43,247 bases of DNA. Origin: Pseudonocardiales bacterium (GTDB lineage: Bacteria > Actinomycetota > Actinomycetes > Mycobacteriales > Pseudonocardiaceae). Position 1 is the first letter of the stretch. Each line of letters begins with the position of its first letter. A model generated the notes under the pieces. That model worked only from the letters and a program-made list of their open reading frames with translations, was not told the DNA's origin and made no database searches. The stretch lies in contig JAPLAT010000097.1 of the NCBI GenBank assembly GCA_026393175.1, positions 1 to 43,247 on the forward strand, in the 5' to 3' direction. The translations under genes and the position numbers were made by a program. Of this stretch, positions 36,277-43,247 are shown one piece after another.

Positions 36277-37487
36277 TGCGGCCCACTCCCCGGAGAGGGG
36301 CCGGCGCCCGGGGCGTCCTCTACACCACCGGTCATCCCGCGACCGGCCGCGCGCACCCCGGCCGCTGCGGCGGCGCCCCCGGCCACGACCCCGCCCACCG
36401 CGCCGGCGCCCACCCCGGTCCCTGCCGCGGCGGAACCTCCGGCTGCACCGCTGGTCCTCGCGACCCCGGTCGCGGTGCCGCCGCTCGCCGCGGGGGCGGC
36501 CCCGGTCGGCATCGATGTCGGCGGGTGCTGGCCGAACCTCGCGTACGAGCCCGGCCCGTCGGCCTCCACCGCCGCGGCCCGGTCCACGGCCGACCGGCCC
36601 GGCGCGCCCGTCATCGCCACGGCGCCGACCGCGCCGAGGAACCCCGACCCGCCACCGCTCGCGCCTCCGAGCTGTGTGCCCGACCAGGCGAAGAACTTCA
36701 GCAGCACCGGCATCGCGATCACCGCGAGCAGCAGCACCATGATCCCGGTCAGCATCGGCGCCACGCCCTGGCCGCTGTTGTCCGGGCTGGAGAGGTAGGA
36801 GAAGCCGATGTAGTAGATGAATGCGGCGGCCGGCTTGTAGGCCGCCAGGGCGACGAGCCAGGCCAGGAGCTTGCCCAGCCACCCGTGGGTCGAGCGGGTC
36901 AGAGACCCCGACGCGGCGAGCGGCAGCATCGCGGCCAGGACCAGCAGACCGGCCTGACGGAGCGCCATCAGCAGCCACTGCACCAGCGACAGGACCGCGG
37001 CGATGAGCGCGACGAGCAGGACGACGAACACGCTGTCGCCCTCGCCGACGGCGAGCTGGTCCTGCAGGTACTGGGCGAAGTTCCCGACCGCGCCATCGAG
37101 CAGGTCCGCGGCGAGCGCGTCACCGGCCCGCAGCCCGATCTGCAGCGCAACGAGCCCGAACGCCGACACCGCTGCGTAGCGCACCAGCCCGGTGGCGACC
37201 ATCGCCGCGGGCTCGCCCTTGCGGGACAGGATGATGCGGACGGACTGCACGAGCACCCCGCCGACGAGGATCACCAGGATCAGCGGACGGGTCATACCCT
37301 GGGCGGCCACCACGGCGGGCGCGGTCGGGTCCACGCTGTCGGCCTCGGTCCACCACGCCGCCATCGACACCACCAGGTCCGCCGCCCCGCGGGCGACCTG
37401 GACGACCATGTCCTCGAAGGCTGACCCGATCGCCGCCCCGGCCTGGCAACCGACGTCCCACCCGCAATCCTGCGCCAGCACCGTCAC
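36273..37487 (-). CDS. TrbL/VirB6-like multi-TM conjugation protein
   Basis: Multiple TM segments, Gly/Ala-rich C-terminal tail. Confidence 0.7.
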   Translation of the reverse strand: MTVLAQDCGWDVGCQAGAAIGSAFEDMVVQVARGAADLVVSMAAWWTEADSVDPTAPAVVAAQGMTRPLILVILVGGVLVQSVRIILSRKGEPAAMVATGLVRYAAVSAFGLVALQIGLRAGDALAADLLDGAVGNFAQYLQDQLAVGEGDSVFVVLLVALIAAVLSLVQWLLMALRQAGLLVLAAMLPLAASGSLTRSTHGWLGKLLAWLVALAAYKPAAAFIYYIGFSYLSSPDNSGQGVAPMLTGIMVLLLAVIAMPVLLKFFAWSGTQLGGASGGGSGFLGAVGAVAMTGAPGRSAVDRAAAVEADGPGSYARFGQHPPTSMPTGAAPAASGGTATGVARTSGAAGGSAAAGTGVGAGAVGGVVAGGAAAAAGVRAAGRGMTGGVEDAPGAGPSPGSGPQ

Positions 37488-38101
37488 CGCACACCTCCCA
37501 GCAGGTCGTAGCCGGAGGTCCCGACGTGCAGGGCCGCCCGCTGCAGCGGCACCCGCAGCCGCCAGTCGCCGTCGGCCCAGCGCAGGGTCAGGTCCATACG
37601 CGACAGGGCACCGCGCGAGCGCGTCTGCTCGGTGTCGGCGAGCAGCGACACCACCACGACCGCGCCGTCACCGTCGTCCGGATCGCCGGACAGCAGGCGG
37701 TAGTACAGGGCCCGAGGTGTCGCCGGGGCCGGCGGCGGTGCGTCCGGGGCCGGCAGGACGGCGGCGAGCCGGACCCGGGCGGCGGTGACATCGCCCCAGC
37801 ACTGCTCAGTCAGGGTCGCATCGGCGACGGCCGGGTCGGCGGCGGGACTGACCCGGGCCGCGAGATGGCTGGCCGCCAGCGCCGCGCCGAGCGCGTCGCG
37901 ACCGAACCCCGACGCCCGCCCGTCCCGCTCGACCGCGGGCCCGTGCGTGGGCGACGACGCGGCGACACCGCCGGCCACCGCTACCAGAGCCGTGTCGATC
38001 GGCGGTGCCGTCGGTGCGGCAGCGCAGCCGGTGGCCACCCCGAACGTGGCCGCGGCCGTCAGGATCGTCAGCAGGCCGGGAACAGCGCGTGGGCGGCTCA
38101 T
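37484..38101 (-). CDS. conjugation-module lipoprotein/secreted protein
   Basis: LLTILTAAATFGVATGCAAA lipobox; MDLTLRWADGDWRLRVP C-term. Confidence 0.6.
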   Translation of the reverse strand: MSRPRAVPGLLTILTAAATFGVATGCAAAPTAPPIDTALVAVAGGVAASSPTHGPAVERDGRASGFGRDALGAALAASHLAARVSPAADPAVADATLTEQCWGDVTAARVRLAAVLPAPDAPPPAPATPRALYYRLLSGDPDDGDGAVVVVSLLADTEQTRSRGALSRMDLTLRWADGDWRLRVPLQRAALHVGTSGYDLLGGVR

Positions 38102-38367
38102 ATCTGGAACGCCCCCACCAGCAGCGCGGCCACTGAGGCCATCGCCAGCCCGCCAATCACCCATGCCGAGCCGGCCAGACCCTCGTAGGCGGTGGCTGAC
38201 CGGTTGCGTCGTCCGATGATCAGCATGAGCGCGCAGATGAAGATGCCGAGCAGGCCGGCGAAGACGACGCCCCACTTCATCCAGCCCAGCAGGGTGCCCG
38301 CGAGCTCGGCGAATCCGGGCGGAGCGACCGGCTCCGGGTTGGGCACCGCCATCGGTCCGAGAGTCAT
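38098..38367 (-). CDS. small two-TM protein, VirB2/TrbC-like candidate
   Basis: 89 aa with two hydrophobic helices, first T4SS-membrane gene position. Confidence 0.5.
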   Translation of the reverse strand: MTLGPMAVPNPEPVAPPGFAELAGTLLGWMKWGVVFAGLLGIFICALMLIIGRRNRSATAYEGLAGSAWVIGGLAMASVAALLVGAFQI

Positions 38368-38933
38368 CGTGTCCTCCGCAAGGTGGGTCGTGACGTGGGT
38401 CGCCCGGCGGTGGGCCGGGTCGTTGACGTGAGATGGCCGCTGAGCGCGGCGAGCAGGTCCTGCGCCGCACCGGCGTAGCGGCGCAGCGGGCGCGGCAGGT
38501 CGGTGTGCGGGACCGCCAGCAGTGCGCGTGCCTCGTCCAGCGGCGCTGCAAGGTCGCGCCAGCGGCGGACGAACGGCAGTACCACGACCGCCGTGGTGTG
38601 CGGTTCGAGCAGTCTCAGCCGGGCGGTGACCGGACGGCTGGGCCCCGAGGAGTCCGCGGCGGTCACCGCCAGCACCGGCCGCCGCCCGCCAACCCGGGCC
38701 ACCAGCTGCGCCGCGTGCCCGGCGCGGACCAGGGAGTCTCCGGTCGCCCGGCACACCAGCACGTCGACCGCGCGGCCGACGAACACACCTCGGTCGGCCG
38801 CACCCAACGCCGCCGCGACCGTCGTCGTACCGACACCGCCGGCCACACCGGCCACCGTCGGGCGGGATCGCCGGCCCAATGGAGTTCGCGCCGACGACAC
38901 CGGCCAGGACCGCGTCCTTGACTCGCTGTCCAT
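38364..38933 (-). CDS. ParA/MinD-like P-loop protein with deviant Walker A
   Basis: PTVAGVAGGVGTTTVAAALG; start chosen at MDSESRTRSWP (38933). Confidence 0.5.
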   Translation of the reverse strand: MDSESRTRSWPVSSARTPLGRRSRPTVAGVAGGVGTTTVAAALGAADRGVFVGRAVDVLVCRATGDSLVRAGHAAQLVARVGGRRPVLAVTAADSSGPSRPVTARLRLLEPHTTAVVVLPFVRRWRDLAAPLDEARALLAVPHTDLPRPLRRYAGAAQDLLAALSGHLTSTTRPTAGRPTSRPTLRRTR

Positions 38934-39078
38934 CCACCGCACCTCCTCACCTCGAGGACGGTGGCTGGCGGACGCGGCGGCCCGGTGGTCACCCGTGATC
39001 GCCCTGCTCAGCGGCGCTACGGCCTGCCCGCCAGCGCGTGCGACCACGCGCCCGGACAGCTCCTGACCACGACTGACC

Positions 39079-39357
39079 ATGTCCACGACTACGCCGCGCA
39101 GAACTGTGGACGTCGACCGTTGCGGGGACGACGATGGCGTGTACCCACGACACCGGCTACAGCTGGCCTACGACCACACCGGCTACTCGATCGCCGTCCA
39201 GGAGGGGCGCACCGCCCGGGCTCAGTGTCACGAGGTCGTGTTGGCCCTCGGGCGTCTGCAGCATCGCCTCAGCAGCACGGCGACCTGCGTGCTCGTGAAG
39301 GAGCTGCGGATCGCGCGGATGGACGCGCTACGTCGGATTGTGGAGCGGATGACCTGA
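39079..39357 (+). CDS. small hypothetical protein (92 aa)
   Basis: ORF with protein-like composition in an otherwise empty interval. Confidence 0.4.
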   Translation: MSTTTPRRTVDVDRCGDDDGVYPRHRLQLAYDHTGYSIAVQEGRTARAQCHEVVLALGRLQHRLSSTATCVLVKELRIARMDALRRIVERMT

Positions 39358-39360
39358 TTG

Positions 39361-40914
39361 TCAGTCGCGGCCGCCGGCGTAGAGGTGCCTAGCGAGGTCC
39401 TCTGGCCGGGTGAGCATGTCGAGTAGGTACAGGTACCCGAGAAGCGATAGGTCGTGCGGTATCTGGCCGGTGTGGTGAGCCAGCAGCGCGTTCGTTAGTT
39501 CGACGCGCTTGGCTCGGTTGGAGCCGTGCCCGTGGGTCGCATCGCGCAGCACCTTGATGTACTCCGCGGTGGCGTCGTCGAAGTCCAGTTCCCGGGTGGA
39601 GCCGTTCTCGTCTGGCACGCTGATCGTCGCCGAGCCGAGCTGTCGGGCCAGGTAGAACCCGGCCTGGACGCCATGCAACGCCTCGATCGCCCGACGGGCG
39701 GCGGGAAGCAGGATCTCGGCAGCAGGATTTCCGCTCAGCTCAGCATCCAGGCGGTCTAGGGTGGCCTGGGCGAAGGGGCGAGAGCACAGCTTCGCGACGG
39801 GTCGGCCTGTCAGTCTCTCGAGTGTGTCCAGCACCGTGAAGAGCAGGACCCGTCGGGCGTGGCCGTCTCGGTGGTCGGTCTGGATCGAGCCGACCCGGCG
39901 GAAGAGTTGCTCCACGCTCAGCAGGGCGTGCAGCTGCTTGGGGGGTCGAAACGTTCCCGTGGTGTCGGTGAACACCGCTGGGTCGGTGAGCACTCCGAAC
40001 AGCTCGTTGAGCCGGGTCGTCCACCACGCGAGCGCCGCCCCCGGAGCTTGCGCCGGGAGCTTCGGCATGGCCATCGTGGCACTGGCGCCCTGGCTCGGCA
40101 GGACCTGCAGCAGCTCGGCGGCGTCACCAGTGGTGCCGGCAAGGGCGGCGCCCAGCGTGTACACGATCACCCCGCTGACCCGGTGTGCAGAGAACGCCCA
40201 GACCGCTGGACTCAGCGCGCCGAGCAGGGGCCCGAGGTAGTTGTCGCCGATGAGGATGCCCTCGAAGAGGGAACGAGATGCGGCGAAGACGCTCTCGCCC
40301 TCGGACTCGAGGACTCGCTTCAGCGCGGCGATGTCACCCCCTGGCTGCAAGCGGGGATCGTAGGTCGCCTGGAGCAGGACGGTGAACAACTTCGTCCGGT
40401 GCACCAGCGCCGGTGCGAGGCGGACCAGGTGGACGCCGGCGTTCGCCAGCGGATGATCGTCAGGAGTCTCGGCGATGGTGACGTCGGTCAGCGCCTTCAG
40501 GACCGCTTCAGCCGTAGCGGGCAGCAGTGCCGGCGGGGCGTCCATGGTCTGCAGCTGCCACATCGTCACGCCGTTGACGAGAAGCCCGGACTGTTGGGCG
40601 CGTTGCTGACGTTCGACCAGCTGCTGAGGCCACTTCCCGCCGGGATCGTCGACCATCGAGGCCCGGGCGACGTCGTCGAGCCGATCCAGTCGGACGCGTC
40701 GCGCGTCAGGACCGGCGAGGTGTTCGATGGCGACCAGTTCGGGACGCACACCCCGGTAGCTCTCCTCGGTGCGAAGACGCCGGGCGTTGGGCGACCCGGC
40801 GACCGCGGTCCAGCGCAGACCCGCCTCGCTCGCGAACGGCTCGAGGCTGGGTTTGGGGATCCACGCTGGCGCCGGGACGATCGCGGCGGCGGGCAGCGTC
40901 GAGCGGGCGGCCAC
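39361..40914 (-). CDS. hypothetical protein with possible HEPN-like C-terminal motif
   Basis: 517 aa continuous ORF; C-term IKVLRDATHGHGSNRAKRVELTNALLAHHTGQIPHDLSLLGYLYLLDML (R-x5-H-like). Confidence 0.7.
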   Translation of the reverse strand: MAARSTLPAAAIVPAPAWIPKPSLEPFASEAGLRWTAVAGSPNARRLRTEESYRGVRPELVAIEHLAGPDARRVRLDRLDDVARASMVDDPGGKWPQQLVERQQRAQQSGLLVNGVTMWQLQTMDAPPALLPATAEAVLKALTDVTIAETPDDHPLANAGVHLVRLAPALVHRTKLFTVLLQATYDPRLQPGGDIAALKRVLESEGESVFAASRSLFEGILIGDNYLGPLLGALSPAVWAFSAHRVSGVIVYTLGAALAGTTGDAAELLQVLPSQGASATMAMPKLPAQAPGAALAWWTTRLNELFGVLTDPAVFTDTTGTFRPPKQLHALLSVEQLFRRVGSIQTDHRDGHARRVLLFTVLDTLERLTGRPVAKLCSRPFAQATLDRLDAELSGNPAAEILLPAARRAIEALHGVQAGFYLARQLGSATISVPDENGSTRELDFDDATAEYIKVLRDATHGHGSNRAKRVELTNALLAHHTGQIPHDLSLLGYLYLLDMLTRPEDLARHLYAGGRD

Positions 40915-41125
40915 CGCGACACACTAGATCAGCCGCTACCTGGAAGGCCGACGGCTCCTCAACAGGGCTTTGCGCCTCTACCAGGGTATACGAGACCTGC
41001 GTGGAGGATCTGGCCAGGGCAGTGACTGTAGCCGTCCACAGCCGCTGACATCCTCGTTCGTCCTGCGCTGCTGTGGGCTACGGTGAGCCACATGAACCCC
41101 TGCCTGACGCAGGGATGCAACTGTG

Positions 41126-41213
41126 TGGTGTCCGAGGGGGGACTTGAACCCCCACGCCCGTTAAAGGGCACTAGCACCTCAAGCTAGCGCGTCTGCCATT
41201 CCGCCACCCGGAC
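41126..41213 (-). tRNA. tRNA-Leu (anticodon GAG), CCA encoded
   Basis: Reverse complement GTCCGGGTGGCGGAATGGCAGACGCGCTAGCTTGAGGTGCTAGTGCCC...GGGGGTTCAAGTCCCCCCTCGGACACCA; acceptor pairing GTCCGGG/CTCGGAC (one G-U), anticodon loop TTGAGGT, long variable arm. Confidence 0.95.
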
Positions 41214-41284
41214 CGAGTGCTCCGACAGATTAGCCGATGCCCGCGGGGCGGGCCGCGACCGGGGGTGGGTGGTAGGAAGGCGCC

Positions 41285-42610
41285 GTGCCGCACCCCACCG
41301 ACGTCCGCACGGCCGAGGACGAGGTCGTCCAGCTCTGCTCCGAGCTGATCCGCATCGACACCACCAACACCGGCGATCCCGACACCGTCACCGGCGAGCG
41401 GGAGGCGGCGGAGTACGTCGCCGCGAAGCTCACCGAGGTCGGGTACGAGGTGGAGACCGTCGAGTCCGGCGCGCCGCGCCGCGACAACGTGATCTGCCGG
41501 CTCGAGGGCGCCGACCCGGACCGGGGGGCCCTGCTCGTGCACGGCCACCTCGACGTGGTGCCGGCCGACCCGGCGGAGTGGTCGGTGCACCCGTTCTCCG
41601 GCGCGGTGCAGGACGGCTACGTGTGGGGGCGCGGCGCGGTCGACATGAAGGACATGGTCGCGATGACGCTCGCCGTGGCGCGGCGCTTCAAGCGCGACGG
41701 CGTGGTGCCCCCGCGCGACATCGTCTTCGCGTTCCTCGCCGACGAGGAGGCGGGCGGCAAGTACGGCGCCGGGTGGCTCGTCGAGCACCGGCCCGACCTG
41801 TTCGAGGGCTGCACGGAGGCCGTCGGGGAGGTGGGCGGGTTCTCCCTCACCCTGGGCGAGGAGCAGCGGGTCTACCTCATCGAGTCGGCCGAGAAGGGCA
41901 TCGCCTGGATGCGGCTGCGCGCGAAGGGCAAGCCGGGGCACGGGTCGTTCCTGCACGACGACAACGCGGTGACGAAGGTCGCGGAGGCGGTCGCCCGGCT
42001 GGGCAACCACACGTTCCCGGTCACGCTCACCGACACCGTGCGCGCGTTCCTGGAGCGGATGGCCGAGCTGACCGGCGTGGAGTTCCCCGAGGACGACCTG
42101 GAGGGGGCGCTGGCCAAGCTCGGCCCGATCGCCCGGATCGTCGGCGCGACCATCCGCGACACGGCCAACCCGACGATGCTCTCGGCGGGCTACAAGGCCA
42201 ACGTGATCCCGTCGACGGCCGAGGCGGTCGTCGACTGCCGGGTGCTGCCCGGGCGCGAGGAGGCGTTCCTCCGCGAGGTCGACGAGCTGATCGGCCCGGA
42301 CGTCACCCGCGAGTGGGTGACGCACCTGCCGCCCGTCGAGACCCCGTTCGAGGGCCCGCTGACCGAGGCGATGATCGCGGCGCTGCGCACCGAGGACCCG
42401 GGCGCCGCGGCGATCCCGTACATGCTCTCCGGCGGCACGGACGCCAAGTCCTTCGCCGAGCTGGGCATGCGCTGCTACGGCTTCGCGCCGCTGCGGCTGC
42501 CCCCTGACCTGGACTTCGCCTCGCTGTTCCACGGCATCGACGAGCGCGTGCCCGTCGACTCGTTGCAGTTCGGCGCTCGCGTACTGGACACCTTCTTGAG
42601 GAACTCGTGA
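41285..42610 (+). CDS. M20-family metallopeptidase
   Basis: LLVHGHLDVVPADPAEW, GRGAVDMKDMVA, FLADEEAGGKYGA, SGGTDAKSF motifs. Confidence 0.92.
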   Translation: MPHPTDVRTAEDEVVQLCSELIRIDTTNTGDPDTVTGEREAAEYVAAKLTEVGYEVETVESGAPRRDNVICRLEGADPDRGALLVHGHLDVVPADPAEWSVHPFSGAVQDGYVWGRGAVDMKDMVAMTLAVARRFKRDGVVPPRDIVFAFLADEEAGGKYGAGWLVEHRPDLFEGCTEAVGEVGGFSLTLGEEQRVYLIESAEKGIAWMRLRAKGKPGHGSFLHDDNAVTKVAEAVARLGNHTFPVTLTDTVRAFLERMAELTGVEFPEDDLEGALAKLGPIARIVGATIRDTANPTMLSAGYKANVIPSTAEAVVDCRVLPGREEAFLREVDELIGPDVTREWVTHLPPVETPFEGPLTEAMIAALRTEDPGAAAIPYMLSGGTDAKSFAELGMRCYGFAPLRLPPDLDFASLFHGIDERVPVDSLQFGARVLDTFLRNS

Positions 42611-43247
42611 TGGAACTGAACGGCAAGCGCGCACTGGTCACCGGCGGGGCGTCCGGGATCGGCGAGGCCACGGCGCGGCGGCTGGCCGCGGCCGGGGTGC
42701 AGGTCGCCGTGGTCGACCGCGACGAGGCCCGGGCCTCGTCGCTGGTCGGGGAGATCGGCGGGCTGGCGGTCGTCGCCGACGTCACCGACGCGGCCACGAT
42801 GACCGGCCTCGTCGGGCAGGTCGAGGAGCACTTCGGCGGCCTCGACATCGTGTTCCTGAACGCGGGCACCACGGCGGGTCAGTCCGGGATCGAGGACCTC
42901 GACGTCGAGGCGTACCGCCGGATCATGGGCGTCAACGTCGACCACGTGGTGTTCGGTCTGGCCGCCGCGGTGCCGGCGCTGCGCCGCGCGGGCGGCGGCA
43001 CGATCATCGCGACCTCGTCGCTGGCCGGGCTTGTGCCGATGCCCGGCGACCCGATCTACACGCTCACCAAGCACGCCGTCGTCGGCTACGTGCGGTCGGT
43101 GGCGCCCACGCTGATCGGTGACGGCATCCGCGTCGCGGCCCTGTGCCCCGGCTTCGCCGACACCCCGCTGATCGCGCAGGCGAAGGACCAGTTCGGCGAT
43201 TTCCCGCTGCTCACCGCCGACGACGTCTCCGACGGGGTCGACGCGAT
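42610..43247 (+). CDS. short-chain dehydrogenase/reductase (truncated by window end)
   Basis: MELNGKRALVTGGASGIGEATARRL (TGxxxGIG), NAG, YxxxK (IYTLTKHAV). Confidence 0.92.
   Translation, partial: MELNGKRALVTGGASGIGEATARRLAAAGVQVAVVDRDEARASSLVGEIGGLAVVADVTDAATMTGLVGQVEEHFGGLDIVFLNAGTTAGQSGIEDLDVEAYRRIMGVNVDHVVFGLAAAVPALRRAGGGTIIATSSLAGLVPMPGDPIYTLTKHAVVGYVRSVAPTLIGDGIRVAALCPGFADTPLIAQAKDQFGDFPLLTADDVSDGVDA

Noticed and set aside
38364-38933. ParA-type plasmid partition function
   Set aside because: The P-loop lacks a typical lysine-containing Walker A (GGVGTTT) and no ParB or parS-like site was seen; kept only as a ParA/MinD-like fold call.
41171-42634. 487-aa minus-strand ORF overlapping the M20 peptidase
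   Set aside because: Antisense of a well-supported M20 peptidase and overlaps the tRNA.

Overview
High-GC actinobacterial DNA (Pseudonocardia-like judging by gene content; genus is inference). Most of the window (about 1-41.1 kb) looks like an integrative/conjugative element lying on the 3' side of a chromosomal tRNA-Leu(GAG) (41126-41213, minus). Ordinary chromosome follows (M20 peptidase, SDR). The element carries: a small RHH/MobC-like protein plus relaxase (3.3-5.1 kb), preceded by three consecutive perfect hairpins that look like an oriT; a complete Tad-type pilus/secretion operon on the minus strand (6.7-18.8 kb) that ends with a LysM + BTAD/SARP-like membrane regulator and a prepilin peptidase; a cargo/defence block (19.1-28.8 kb); and a minimal Gram-positive-type T4SS on the minus strand (30.2-38.9 kb). 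The cargo block holds (a) an XRE-HTH/NB-ARC/14xWD40 STAND NTPase translationally coupled to a DUF89/ARMT1-like damage-control phosphatase, (b) a divergent two-gene cassette with a degenerate PTPS/QueD-like protein, and (c) a Gabija-like OLD-TOPRIM nuclease + UvrD helicase pair. The best candidate for an undescribed system is the STAND-WD40 + ARMT1-like pair, with its possible PTPS-like partner and shared operator-like inverted repeats. All family calls were made by eye from motifs; no database search was run. Short ORFs in other frames are mostly high-GC antisense artefacts.
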